Origin: Streptomyces cupreus
GTDB taxonomy: Bacteria; Actinomycetota; Actinomycetes; Streptomycetales; Streptomycetaceae
DNA length: 64,000 bases
Assembly: GCF_014257025.1 (NCBI RefSeq)
Contig: NZ_JACMSF010000005.1
Span: 124,001 to 188,000, forward strand
Reading direction: 5' to 3'
Positions 28,414 through 37,285 of the stretch are shown here, piece by piece. How positions within the stretch are numbered: position 1 is the first letter of the stretch; the number at the start of each line of letters is the position of its first letter. The position numbers were made by a program, and so were the translations under genes. The notes below the pieces were generated by a model. The model was not told where the DNA came from. It ran no database searches and saw only the letters and a list, made by a program, of their open reading frames with translations.

Positions 28414-30069
28414 ATGAGCAACAACGGGGGAGTCCCTTACGGGTCCGACGAGCCAACCAGTTTTGGGCTGCAACCGCCGAGGCCGCCCGCGGGCGTGCCG
28501 CACCCGGACCATGTGCCGCACCCGGGCAACCCGTACGCGGCGCCCACCCAGGTCGTCCCGGAACAGCATCAGCCCGCCCAGGACCCCGGTGCCGGGCGGC
28601 TGATCGCCGGCCGTTACCGGCTGTTGAGCAAGCTCGGGCACGGCGGCATGGGCACCGTATGGCGGGCCAAGGACGAGACCGTGGACCGCGAGGTGGCCGT
28701 CAAGGAGCCCCGGATCCCGGACCACCTTCCCGAACGCGAACGCGTCAACGCCTTCGAGCGGATGCGCCGTGAGGCCCGCGCCGCCGCCCGGCTCGACCAC
28801 CCGGCTGTCGTGAATGTGCACGACGTCGCCGTCGTGGACGGCCAGCCGTGGATCGTCATGGAGCTGGTGCAGGGCCGATCGTTGGGCGACGTCCTCCAGG
28901 AGGGCACCCTCGGCGCCCGTGAGGCGGCCCGTATCGGCCTTGAAGTGCTCGGTGCGCTGGAGGCCGCGCACGCGGCGGGCATCCTGCACCGGGACGTGAA
29001 GCCGGACAACGTGCTGCTCGGGCGGCACGAGCGGGTCGTGCTCACCGACTTCGGCATCGCCCAGATAGAGGGCGAGACCAATCTGACCGACACCGGCGGC
29101 TTTGTCGGCTCGCCCGAGTACATCGCCCCCGAGCGGGTGCTGGGCCAGCGTCCGGGCCCCGCGAGCGACCTGTGGTCCCTCGGTGTGGTGCTGTACGCGG
29201 CGACGGAGGGCGTCTCGCCGTTCCGCCGCAGCAACACCCCGGCCACGCTCCAGTCCGTCCTCAACGCCACCCCGGCGGCGCCCGCCTCCGCGCAGGGCCC
29301 GCTCGCCGAGGTCATCACCGGCCTCCTCCAGAAGGACCCGGCCCGCCGCCCCAACGCCGCCCAGACGCGTGCGCTGCTGGAGAAGGCCGCGAACCCTCCG
29401 GCGCCGGCGCCTACGCAGGTCGTGCAACTCGGGGGAGACGGCAAGGGGGTTCGGGTCGGCGCCAAGACGCTGATCGGGCTCGGCGCGACGGTCGTAGCGG
29501 CGGTGCTGGCGGCGACGTACCTGGTGATCGCCGACCCGTTCGCCGATGAGAAGCCGGACCCCTGGGTCGACCGGGCCCACCCGAGGCTGGGCGTGACCCT
29601 GAGCGTGCCCAAGGAATACCAGGTGGCCAAGCCGGACGCGGACGACACCGACAAGAACTGGGTGACGTACTCCGACTACAGCGGCAGCATCTGGGTCGGC
29701 GTGAACGTGGCCCGCAAATCCGAGGACACGTCGAACCAGATCAAGAACTCCGCCGCGGCCGAGATGTACGCCGACAACGAGGAGTTCAAGGCCACCGGCA
29801 GCTACGACCTCTCGATGCCCGAGGGACCCGACACACAGACGGAGGAGACCCAGTACAAGGGCAAGAAGGCTGCCGAGAACACGGTCACCTACACCACGAA
29901 CGACACCCAGAACCCGCGCCCCCGTGAGCTGAAGATCTTCTACTACAAGACGTCCAAGGGCGACATGTATAAGGTGACGATCAGCTATCCGGGCAAGGGT
30001 GATTTCACCGAGCGGGGACGCGAGGTGGCCGAGAACGTGATCGCGGATCTGGACATCAAAACGCTCTGA
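28414..30069 (+). CDS. Transmembrane Ser/Thr protein kinase (array gene 5)
   Basis: The 551-aa protein has a Pro/His-rich cytoplasmic N-terminal extension of about 60 residues (PPRPPAGVPHPDHVPHPGNP). The kinase domain follows: LGHGGMGTVW, VAVKEP (Lys), HRDVKPDNVLL, LTDFGIAQIEGETNLTDTGGFVGSPEYIAPERVLG, DLWSLGVVLYAATEGVSPF. A membrane helix at about 351-372 precedes an extracellular domain of about 175 residues (HPRLGVTLSVPKEYQVAKPD... GREVAENVIADLDIKTL) rich in Lys/Asp/Thr. ATG 28414 is preceded by GGA; an in-frame ATG at 28402 is possible. The last array gene begins 14 bp later, so the two are probably one transcript. Confidence 0.92.
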   Translation: MSNNGGVPYGSDEPTSFGLQPPRPPAGVPHPDHVPHPGNPYAAPTQVVPEQHQPAQDPGAGRLIAGRYRLLSKLGHGGMGTVWRAKDETVDREVAVKEPRIPDHLPERERVNAFERMRREARAAARLDHPAVVNVHDVAVVDGQPWIVMELVQGRSLGDVLQEGTLGAREAARIGLEVLGALEAAHAAGILHRDVKPDNVLLGRHERVVLTDFGIAQIEGETNLTDTGGFVGSPEYIAPERVLGQRPGPASDLWSLGVVLYAATEGVSPFRRSNTPATLQSVLNATPAAPASAQGPLAEVITGLLQKDPARRPNAAQTRALLEKAANPPAPAPTQVVQLGGDGKGVRVGAKTLIGLGATVVAAVLAATYLVIADPFADEKPDPWVDRAHPRLGVTLSVPKEYQVAKPDADDTDKNWVTYSDYSGSIWVGVNVARKSEDTSNQIKNSAAAEMYADNEEFKATGSYDLSMPEGPDTQTEETQYKGKKAAENTVTYTTNDTQNPRPRELKIFYYKTSKGDMYKVTISYPGKGDFTERGREVAENVIADLDIKTL

Positions 30070-30083
30070 ACTGAGGCTCCAAC

Positions 30084-31607
30084 GTGCGACTGGTCGGCGG
30101 ACGTTACCGGCTGATCGAACGCATCGGCTCCGGCGGCATGGGCACGGTGTGGCGCGCGCTCGACGAACTGGTCGAGCGCGAAGTCGCCGTGAAGCAGCCG
30201 CGGTTGCCCGGCGAGCCCGAGGACGAGGCGTACCAGCGGGCCGCCCACCGGCTCTACCGCGAGGCCCGGGCCGCCGCCCGCGTCGACCATCCGTCCGCCG
30301 TCTCCATCCACGACGTGGTCGTCGAGGAGGACGGACTCCCGTGGATCGTCATGGAGTTGGTGCGCGGCGAGTCCCTGCACGAGCTGCTCGAACGCGGCCC
30401 CCTGGAGCCCGCCGAGTCCGCCCGCATCGGCCTCGCCGTCCTCGGCGCCCTGCGCGCCGCGCACTCCGTCGGCATCGTCCACCGGGACGTCAAACCCGCC
30501 AACGTCCTGCTCGGACCGCACGACCGGGTCGTCCTCACCGACTTCGGCATCGCCCATATCCAGGGCGAGGAATCCCTCACCGCCACCGGCGAGTTCGTCG
30601 GCTCGCTGGAGTTCATCGCCCCGGAGCGCATGTCCGGCCGCACCGCGGGCCCCGCCTCCGACCTGTGGTCCCTCGGCGTCCTCCTCTACGCGGCCGTCGA
30701 AGGCTGGTCGCCTTTTCGCCGTACGACGATGGAGTCCACGCTCGCCGCGATCCTCGCCGTCGACCCGCCCGAGCCGAAACGGGCCGGCGCCCTCGGCCCG
30801 CTCCTCCTGCGGCTGCTGGCCAAGGACCCCGCAGGACGACCGGACGCGCAGGAGACCGCGGCGGCGCTGGAGGCGGTGCTCCCCGAGCAGTGGCGGGAGC
30901 CCGAGCCTCAGGACGCCTCGGAGCTGGAGGAGTTCGGCGACGACATCGGGACGATGCGGCTGGCGGCGGACGCGGACACGTCGGCCGAGCCGATACCCGT
31001 CGTAAGGCCCCCGCTCCACCGCCGCGCCGCCCCCCTCGCCCTCCTCGGCGGCCTCCTGGTCGGCGCCTCCTGGCTCGGCATCTCCTTCCTCACCGGCCCC
31101 GACAGCGGCGCCGCAACGAAGAACACCGCCGTACAGAAGCCGACGCCGAGCGACACCTGGACCGCGCACCCCGAGAAGGCCATGAACGCCACGCTCGCCC
31201 TCCCCACCGAGTACGAGGAGTTCGCCCGCCAGGGCAGCGCCACCTTCCAGCCCCGCGCGGTGGAGTACGCGGCCGGATCCGTCCAGGTCCGCCTCACCCA
31301 GTGGGACACAGCACCCGGAACTCCCATGAGTCAGGCTGAACAGCACGCGGCGACCTGGGACTTCTTCGAGGACCCCAGCACGCAGTACACCGAAACCAGC
31401 TTCCAGGGCTGGGACGCCGTACAGTCCGACAGCACCTACGGCGAGAAGGACCTCCGGCGCCGGGTCATGGAGCTGTTCGTCCGCACCGACGACGGCCGGC
31501 TGTACGAGCTGCGCGTGGAGATGCCCAAGGGAACGGCGGAGGAGAAGAAGGGCACCGCGGTTTTCAAGGCCGCCCGTGACCGGCTCACGATTGCCACAAC
31601 GCCCTGA
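30084..31607 (+). CDS. Transmembrane Ser/Thr protein kinase (array gene 6)
   Basis: The 507-aa protein starts at GTG, 14 bp after array gene 5, with GAGG upstream. Its kinase domain begins at residue 5 with no extension: IGSGGMGTVW, VAVKQP (Lys), HRDVKPANVLL, LTDFGIAHIQGEESLTATGEFVGSLEFIAPERMSG, DLWSLGVLLYAAVEGWSPF. An acidic linker (EPEPQDASELEEFGDD) precedes the membrane helix at about 316-338. The extracellular domain (HPEKAMNATLALPTEYEEFAR... AVFKAARDRLTIATTP) has the same general layout as gene 5. The VAVK-P signature and near-contiguity suggest that genes 5 and 6 are recent duplicates. Confidence 0.92.
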   Translation: MRLVGGRYRLIERIGSGGMGTVWRALDELVEREVAVKQPRLPGEPEDEAYQRAAHRLYREARAAARVDHPSAVSIHDVVVEEDGLPWIVMELVRGESLHELLERGPLEPAESARIGLAVLGALRAAHSVGIVHRDVKPANVLLGPHDRVVLTDFGIAHIQGEESLTATGEFVGSLEFIAPERMSGRTAGPASDLWSLGVLLYAAVEGWSPFRRTTMESTLAAILAVDPPEPKRAGALGPLLLRLLAKDPAGRPDAQETAAALEAVLPEQWREPEPQDASELEEFGDDIGTMRLAADADTSAEPIPVVRPPLHRRAAPLALLGGLLVGASWLGISFLTGPDSGAATKNTAVQKPTPSDTWTAHPEKAMNATLALPTEYEEFARQGSATFQPRAVEYAAGSVQVRLTQWDTAPGTPMSQAEQHAATWDFFEDPSTQYTETSFQGWDAVQSDSTYGEKDLRRRVMELFVRTDDGRLYELRVEMPKGTAEEKKGTAVFKAARDRLTIATTP

Positions 31608-31711
31608 TCAGCGCATTCGTTGCCAGTGGACGCTGGCGGCATGTGAGCACTCGGTGAATCCCCGTTACCGCCGGGTACACAAAGGCTCCGCCGCGGCATA
31701 CCCTGCGCGTC

Positions 31712-33325
31712 ATGACGGACTCGCAGGCCCCGGCACAGACCGGCACGAACCCCCTCGCCCCCGCCCCGGAGGGCGCCCGCACCGCCGCCGACGTGGTCAC
31801 CCCCGAGCTGGTCGCCCAGCTGACCCGGGGCGTGGTCGGTTCGGGCCGTACCGCCAACCACACGCCGTTCACCGGCGAGAAGCTGGCGGACCTGCCGGAG
31901 TCCACGCCCGAGGACGTGGAGAAGGCGTTCACCGCGGCCCGCGCCGCCCAGGAGATCTGGGCGCAGACCCCGGTACGGCAGCGCGCCGCCGTACTGCTGC
32001 GCTTCCACGACCTGGTCCTGGAGCGCCAGGCCGAGGTCCTCGACCTGATCCAGCTGGAGACCGGCAAGGCCCGCCTGCACGCCCACGAGGAGGTGCAGGC
32101 CGTCGCCGTCGCGGCCCGCCATTACGGCCGCAGGGCCGCCGCCTACCTGAAGCCCAAGCGGCACACCGGCGCCATACCGACCCTCACCAAGGTGACCGAG
32201 CTGCGCCACCCGCGCGGAGTCGTCGGCCAGATCGCGCCCTGGAACTACCCGCTGGAGCTGTCGGTCGGCGACGCCCTGCCCGCCTTCGTCGCGGGCAACG
32301 CCGTCGTCATGAAGCCGGACACCGAGACCTGCCTGACCGCCCTGTGGGCCCGTGACCTGCTCATCGAGGCCGGGCTTCCCGCCGAGGTCTTCCAGGTCGT
32401 GCTCGGCGACGGACCGGTCGTCGGACCCGAGGTCGTCAAGCACGCCGACTACGTCTCCTTCACCGGCTCCACCCGCACCGGCCGCGAGGTCGCCCAGGGC
32501 GCCGCCGCCCGCCTTGTCGGGGTCTCGCTCGAACTCGGCGGCAAGAACGCCATGCTGGTGCTGGAGGACGCCGACATCGAGAAGGCCTCCGCGGGCGCCG
32601 TCCGCGCCTGCTTCTCCTCCGCCGGCCAACTGTGCATCTCCATCGAGCGGTTGTACGTCCACGAGTCGATCGCCGACGTCTTCCTCGATCGCTTCGCCGC
32701 CCGCACCAAGGCCATGCGCCTCGGCCGCTCCCTCGCCTACGGCGCCGACATGGGCTCCCTGGTCGGCGAGCGCCAGCTGGAGACCGTCAAGCGGCATGTG
32801 GAGGAGGCCGTCGCCAAGGGCGCGAAGCTCGTCGCCGGCGGTGTGGCCCGCCCGGACGTCGGCCCGTACTTCTTCGAGCCGACCATCCTCGACGGCGTCG
32901 AGGCGCCCATGGCCGTGTGCACCGAGGAGACCTTCGGCCCGGTCGTCTCCATCTACCGCTTCACGACCGAGGACGAGGCGATCGAGCACGCCAACTCCAC
33001 GCCGTACGGCCTGAATTCCTCGGTCTGGACGAAGGACGGCAGCCGCGGCCGCGCGGTCGCCGCCCGGCTGCGCACCGGCACGGTCAACGTCAACGACGGC
33101 TACGCCCCCGCCTACGGCAGCGTCCAGTCCCCGATGGGCGGCATGAAGGACTCGGGCCTCGGCCGCCGCCACGGCTCCGAGGGCATCCTCAAGTACACCG
33201 AGGCACAGACGGTCGCCCACCAGCGCCTGCTGCCGATGGCGCCCTCGCTCGGCATGGACGACGAGAAGTACGCGGCCTTCATGAGCCGCAGCCTGCGTCT
33301 GATGAAGGCGTTCCGCTTCCGCTAG
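31712..33325 (+). CDS. Succinate-semialdehyde dehydrogenase (aldehyde dehydrogenase superfamily)
   Basis: This NAD(P)-dependent enzyme, 537 aa, has PWNYPLELSVGDALPAFVAGNAVVMKPD (cofactor fold), FTGSTRTGREV, LELGGKNAMLVLEDADIEKA with the general-base Glu, catalytic Cys308 in SSAGQLCISIERLYV, and EETFGPVVSIYRF. The overall sequence resembles the actinobacterial succinic-semialdehyde dehydrogenase (GabD2-type) that feeds GABA-derived carbon into the TCA cycle; substrate assignment within this superfamily is always provisional. The GMC oxidoreductase gene begins 40 bp downstream and is likely co-transcribed. Confidence 0.87.
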   Translation: MTDSQAPAQTGTNPLAPAPEGARTAADVVTPELVAQLTRGVVGSGRTANHTPFTGEKLADLPESTPEDVEKAFTAARAAQEIWAQTPVRQRAAVLLRFHDLVLERQAEVLDLIQLETGKARLHAHEEVQAVAVAARHYGRRAAAYLKPKRHTGAIPTLTKVTELRHPRGVVGQIAPWNYPLELSVGDALPAFVAGNAVVMKPDTETCLTALWARDLLIEAGLPAEVFQVVLGDGPVVGPEVVKHADYVSFTGSTRTGREVAQGAAARLVGVSLELGGKNAMLVLEDADIEKASAGAVRACFSSAGQLCISIERLYVHESIADVFLDRFAARTKAMRLGRSLAYGADMGSLVGERQLETVKRHVEEAVAKGAKLVAGGVARPDVGPYFFEPTILDGVEAPMAVCTEETFGPVVSIYRFTTEDEAIEHANSTPYGLNSSVWTKDGSRGRAVAARLRTGTVNVNDGYAPAYGSVQSPMGGMKDSGLGRRHGSEGILKYTEAQTVAHQRLLPMAPSLGMDDEKYAAFMSRSLRLMKAFRFR

Positions 33326-33364
33326 AACCCACCCCGCACTGCTTGCTCAAAGGAGAGAACGCAC

Positions 33365-35140
33365 GTGCCCCAGGACGCATACGACTATGACGTCATCGTC
33401 GTCGGATCAGGCTTCGGCGGATCGGTCACCGCCCTTCGCCTGACGGAGAAGGGCTACACCGTAGGCGTCCTGGAGGCCGGCCGCCGCTTCACCCGCGAGA
33501 CCCTCCCCAAGAACTCCTGGGACCTGAAGAACTACCTCTGGGCGCCGAAGCTCGGCATGTTCGGCATCCAGCGCATCCATCTGCTCGGCAACGTCATGGT
33601 GCTGGCCGGCGCGGGCGTCGGCGGCGGCTCCCTCAACTACGCCAACACCCTCTACGTACCGCCGAAGCCGTTCTTCGACGACCCGCAGTGGCGGGACATC
33701 ACCGACTGGCAGGAGGAGTTGAAGCCGCACTACGACCAGGCCCAGCGCATGCTCGGCGTACGGCTCAACCCGACCATGACCCCGTCCGACGTCCATCTGA
33801 AGGCCGCGGCGCAGCGGATGGGCGTCGGCGACACCTTCCACATGGCCCCGGTCGGCGTCTTCTTCGGCGACGGCGAGGACGCGGACGGCTCTGGGCGCGC
33901 GAAGCCCGGTGAGCAGGTCGCCGACCCCTACTTCGGCGGCGCGGGCCCCGCCCGCAAGGCATGCACCGAGTGCGGCGAGTGCATGACGGGCTGCCGCCAC
34001 GGCGCGAAGAACACCCTGAACGAGAACTACCTCTACCTCGCCGAGAAGGCCGGCGCGGTCGTGCACCCGATGACGACAGTGGTGTCGATCACCGATGACT
34101 CGCAGGGCGGGTACGCCGTCGTGACCCTGCCGACGGATCGGAAGAAGAGCGAGGGCCGCACCTTCAAGGCCCGCCGCGTCGTCCTCGCCGCCGGCACCTA
34201 CGGCACCCAGACCCTGCTGCACCGGATGAAGGCGAGCGGGCGTCTGCCGTATCTCTCGCCGAGGCTGGGCGAGCTGACCCGGACCAACTCCGAGGCGCTG
34301 GTGGGCGCGCAGACCGACAACCGGCGCTATCGCAAGGTCACCGGTGAGAAGAAGGTCGACTTCACCCGCGGGGTCGCCATCACGTCGTCGGTCCATCCCG
34401 ACGCGAACACCCATATCGAGCCGGTCCGTTACGGCAAGGGCTCCAACTCCATGGGCAGCCTGACGATCCTCCAGGTGCCCTACACCGAGGGCGCCTCACG
34501 CGTCGCGGCCTGGCTGGGCAACGCCGCCCGGCACCCGCTGCTGATCCTGCGCTCCCTGTCCAACCGGCGCTGGTCGGAGCGGACCATCATCGGCCTGGTG
34601 ATGCAGTCCCTGGACAACTCCCTGACGACGTACCTGAAACCGGACGGCGTCGGCAAGGGCATGCTGACCGCCCGCCAGGGGCACGGTGCCCCCAACCCCA
34701 TGCAGATCAGTGCCGCCACCGAGAGCGCCTCGGCCATCGCGGCCGAGATCAACGGCTTCGCCGGCTCCAACATCGGCGAACTGATGGGCACCCCGCTCAC
34801 CGCCCACTTCCTCGGCGGCTGTCCGATCGGCGCCTCGCCCGAGACCGGTGTCATCGACCCGTACCACCGGCTGTACGGCCACCCTGGCATCTCGGTGGTC
34901 GACGGCGCCGCGGTCTCGGCGAACCTGGGCGTGAACCCCTCCCTGACCATCACGGCACAGGCCGAGCGGGCGATGTCGTTCTGGCCCAACAAGGGCGAGG
35001 AGGACCAGCGTCCGGCGCAGAACCGGCCCTACGAGCGGCTCCAGCCGGTCGAGCCGAAGGCGCCCGCGGTCCCGGCGGAGGCGTTCGGCGCGCTGCGGCT
35101 GCCGTTCCTGGGGATGCCGGCGGTGCCGCCGAAGAAGTAG
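33365..35140 (+). CDS. GMC-family FAD oxidoreductase (cholesterol-oxidase-like, ChoD type)
   Basis: The 591-aa flavoprotein has an N-terminal FAD motif VIVVGSGFGGSVTALRLTEKGYTVGVLEAG (residues 10-38), LAGAGVGGGSLNYAN, a cysteine cluster ACTECGECMTGCRHGAKNTLNENYLY (about 200-225), and the C-terminal HFLGGCPIGASPETGVIDPYHRLYGHPGISVVDGAAVSANLGVNPSLTITAQAERAM typical of GMC oxidases. The four-cysteine cluster is characteristic of the mycobacterial ChoD-like branch rather than the secreted Streptomyces cholesterol oxidases; there is no signal peptide. The sterol substrate is therefore uncertain. It starts at GTG after AAGGAGAG and is followed by a strong bidirectional terminator. Confidence 0.88.
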   Translation: MPQDAYDYDVIVVGSGFGGSVTALRLTEKGYTVGVLEAGRRFTRETLPKNSWDLKNYLWAPKLGMFGIQRIHLLGNVMVLAGAGVGGGSLNYANTLYVPPKPFFDDPQWRDITDWQEELKPHYDQAQRMLGVRLNPTMTPSDVHLKAAAQRMGVGDTFHMAPVGVFFGDGEDADGSGRAKPGEQVADPYFGGAGPARKACTECGECMTGCRHGAKNTLNENYLYLAEKAGAVVHPMTTVVSITDDSQGGYAVVTLPTDRKKSEGRTFKARRVVLAAGTYGTQTLLHRMKASGRLPYLSPRLGELTRTNSEALVGAQTDNRRYRKVTGEKKVDFTRGVAITSSVHPDANTHIEPVRYGKGSNSMGSLTILQVPYTEGASRVAAWLGNAARHPLLILRSLSNRRWSERTIIGLVMQSLDNSLTTYLKPDGVGKGMLTARQGHGAPNPMQISAATESASAIAAEINGFAGSNIGELMGTPLTAHFLGGCPIGASPETGVIDPYHRLYGHPGISVVDGAAVSANLGVNPSLTITAQAERAMSFWPNKGEEDQRPAQNRPYERLQPVEPKAPAVPAEAFGALRLPFLGMPAVPPKK

Positions 35141-35155
35141 CCGCACACGGAAAAC

Positions 35156-35199
35156 GAGAAGGACCTGCACCCCCCTCCGAGCACAGGTCCTTCTCTTTT
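35156..35199. terminator. Bidirectional terminator between the GMC oxidase and surface-protein genes
   Basis: A perfect 12-bp stem, GAGAAGGACCTG / CAGGTCCTTCTC, with a 16-nt loop is followed by TTTT on the plus strand. AAAA before the stem gives a T run on the minus strand. It lies between convergent genes. Confidence 0.88.
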
Positions 35200-35223
35200 C
35201 TTGCAGAGAGCTTCGGTTGAGGC

Positions 35224-36252
35224 CTATGCCTCGTCGCCCACCTTGCGGCGCTTCATCGCGAACACGACGCCCGTACCGGCGACGATCGCGATACCACCGA
35301 TGGTGGCGATGACCGGCAGGTTCGAGTCAGAGCCGGTCTCGGCGAGCTCACCGTCCACGTCGACCTCGTCGACGTCCGTGATCTCGTCCTTGCCGCCGGT
35401 CTGCGGCTTGGAGTCGTTCGGCTTGCCCGGGTCCGAGCCGGCCGGCAGCACCTCGAAGAAGTAGATGCCGTAGTTCTCGTCCTCGGAGGTCCAGCAGCCG
35501 TCCTCGGTGGAGTACTCGGCCAGACCGATGGCGATGCCGACCGCGCTCGGGACGTCGCGGCTGATGTTCACCCGCAGGTCGTAGCTGATCGACTGGCCGC
35601 CCTTGAGCGTGAAGGTGTTGAGCGCGCCGCCCTCGCCGAACTGGGTGGCGATGTCGACCCAGGTGCCGCCGCTCCTGACCTGCACGGTGACCAGGTCGGT
35701 GTAGTCCTCCTCCAGCTCCCAGTCCATCGCGGCGACGCCGACGACGGGCATGATGTCCTCGATCGTCTCGTCGCTGGAGTTGCTGACGTTGAACTTGAAG
35801 TCGGTCCAGCCGCTGCCCGCCACCACGGTCTCGGGCAGACCGGTCAGCGAGCTGTGCAGCACCTCGCTGATGTCGTAGATCGGGTCGCCCTCTTCGTCGA
35901 CCGGGCACTCCTCGACGGTCTCGTCGTCGGACGGGGTGCTCTCGGTGGGAGCGGGGGAGCTCTCGGTGGCGGAGGGGCTGCTCTCGGCCGGGGCCGGGCT
36001 GCTCTCCGCGGCGGACGGCGAGGACCCGGTCGGGGCCGGGCTGCTCTCCTCGGCGGAGGGGCTGCTCTGGGTAGGCGCCGGGGAGCTCTCCTCCGTCGAG
36101 GGCGTGCTCTCCTCGGAGGTGGGCGTGGGCTCGGTCGCGGTCGGCGTCGGCGTCGTCTCGCCCGTGGCGAGCGCGGGTGGGGCGGACATCAGCGCGATCG
36201 GCGCGATGGCGGCCGTCGCGGCCGCGACGGCGAGGGCCCGGCGAAGCTTCAT
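35224..36252 (-). CDS. LAETG-anchored cell-surface protein (sortase substrate)
   Basis: The 342-aa secreted protein has a signal peptide of about 29 residues ending APPALA. A stalk of roughly 80 residues is built from repeats of the type SSPAPTESSPSAEE, and a folded region lies at about 115-280 (DPIYDISEVLHSSLTGLPE... YGIYFFEVLPAGSDPG). At the C-terminus come LAETG (303-307), a hydrophobic helix, and the basic tail MKRRKVGDEA. LAxTG is recognised by the class E sortases of Streptomyces, so it is probably covalently linked to peptidoglycan in aerial hyphae. The ligand of the folded domain is unknown. No sortase gene is adjacent. Confidence 0.9.
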   Translation of the reverse strand: MKLRRALAVAAATAAIAPIALMSAPPALATGETTPTPTATEPTPTSEESTPSTEESSPAPTQSSPSAEESSPAPTGSSPSAAESSPAPAESSPSATESSPAPTESTPSDDETVEECPVDEEGDPIYDISEVLHSSLTGLPETVVAGSGWTDFKFNVSNSSDETIEDIMPVVGVAAMDWELEEDYTDLVTVQVRSGGTWVDIATQFGEGGALNTFTLKGGQSISYDLRVNISRDVPSAVGIAIGLAEYSTEDGCWTSEDENYGIYFFEVLPAGSDPGKPNDSKPQTGGKDEITDVDEVDVDGELAETGSDSNLPVIATIGGIAIVAGTGVVFAMKRRKVGDEA

Positions 36253-36891
36253 GAAGACCTCGGAGAGTCGATGCTGAGGCCTCCGCGATGGGGGCGCGGG
36301 CGTGGCCCTTGGTTCGCCTGGTTTGATCCGCGAGCCCTGTGAATGGTTGCCCCCGCACTCACATGTTTTTTATGTCGGTGCCGTCCGGTCGGTGCCGTCC
36401 GGGCACGGCGAAGGGCCCCGCGGGACGGAGCCGCGGGGCCCTTCTTTCGTCAGCACCGACGTCAGGGCAGCGCCGGTGCCTGGGAGCGGCGCCGGGGGGT
36501 TGCGCCGCTTGCTTGTGTGCCGTGGGCGGAGGTCTGGACCTCTGGGACTTCGGAGCCTTGTTCGCATCGTGCTGGATCGCCACGGTCTTTGCAACCGTTT
36601 GACCCAGCCTTGGAGTTGTCCTGTCGGGAGCTGCCTGATCGTTTCCCGCCGGTCGGCCCCGGGCGTCCCCGGAGCCGACCGTTCTCTTGGGTGACCGGGC
36701 TGCTGTCCCCTGCCGTCCGGTCACTTGACTGGAGCGAGGTCCCACGACGCACGGCACGATCCGTACGTCTCATCGCTCCAGTGAGCCACGCGTGGTTCTT
36801 TCGGGCCCGCCCCTGGCTGGCACGGACACCAGCACCAACGAAGCGCTTCGCGTCACGGTCACGCGCCGTACGGGTGAGGGCGGGACCGAAC
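36253..36891. other. 639-bp region without a convincing gene
   Basis: The stretch between the surface-protein and chorismate mutase genes contains two tandem 14-bp units (TCGGTGCCGTCCGG, 36375-36402), a T6 run near 36365, and a strong hairpin at 36410-36444. Several overlapping frames exist on both strands, but none combines a ribosome site with consistent G/C third positions. I see no tRNA. Confidence 0.6.
36410..36444 (+). terminator. Orphan terminator-type hairpin
   Basis: A perfect 14-bp stem, GAAGGGCCCCGCGG / CCGCGGGGCCCTTC, with a 7-nt loop is followed by TTTC on the plus strand. No annotated gene ends here, so it may terminate an unannotated short RNA. Confidence 0.65.
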
Positions 36892-37197
36892 TCAGATGCG
36901 ACCGCGGCACAGTTCGAGGAGCGTCATCGCGAGGGCGGTGCCCGGCTTGCCGAGGGCCTCCCGGAAGTGGTCCAGGATCTCCATCTCGCGGGAGAGGTTC
37001 ACCCGGCGCCCGCCCGAGGCGATCCGGGCCTCCTGGATGACGGCCGAGACGGCCATCCGTTCCTGGATCAGACCGATGATCCGGTCGTCGAGCGAGTCGA
37101 TGCGCTCCCTGGCACCGGTGATCACCGAGGCGGCCTCGTCGGTGCGGGCGCCGGTCTTCTCTGCCGCGGTGGTCTTCTCTGCTGCGGTGGCGGTCAT
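36892..37197 (-). CDS. Chorismate mutase (AroQ class, CM type II)
   Basis: This 101-aa all-helical protein would convert chorismate to prephenate, the branch to Phe and Tyr. The core ARERIDSLDDRIIGLIQERMAVSAVIQEARIASGGRRVNLSREMEILDHFREALG has the spaced Arg, Lys/Arg and Glu residues of the AroQ active site (the RIDSLDxxIIxLIxERM helix and the R...REMEIL helix). ATG 37197 follows AGGAG with nine bases of spacing. A further in-frame open stretch upstream is leader RNA, not protein, in my reading. It is divergent from guaA; the neighbourhood offers no other aromatic amino acid genes. Confidence 0.88.
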   Translation of the reverse strand: MTATAAEKTTAAEKTGARTDEAASVITGARERIDSLDDRIIGLIQERMAVSAVIQEARIASGGRRVNLSREMEILDHFREALGKPGTALAMTLLELCRGRI

Positions 37198-37258
37198 GGC
37201 GGGGGTCTCCTGTACGGGGTGGGGGTGCCCCGGGGCGACACGGCCCGGAAACGACAGA

Positions 37259-37285
37259 CGCCCCGGGCCTTGTCGGCCCGGGGCG
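37259..37285 (-). promoter_or_regulatory. Hairpin in the leader of the chorismate mutase gene, possible attenuator
   Basis: A perfect 11-bp stem, CGCCCCGGGCC / GGCCCGGGGCG, with a 5-nt loop lies 60 bp upstream of the ATG. In transcript orientation it is followed by a T-containing stretch. GGGGCG of one arm could pair instead with downstream CGCCCC, giving two exclusive folds. Confidence 0.4.

Noticed and set aside
36359..36773. Overlapping minus-strand frames upstream of the surface-protein gene
   Set aside because: Two of the three frames run through the 36410-36444 hairpin; the third stops at 36462, just before it, but has no ribosome site and inconsistent third-position G/C.
36253..36900. 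Possible tRNA in the gene-free interval
   Set aside because: No T-arm GGTTCGAnTCC with matching acceptor and anticodon stems could be found.
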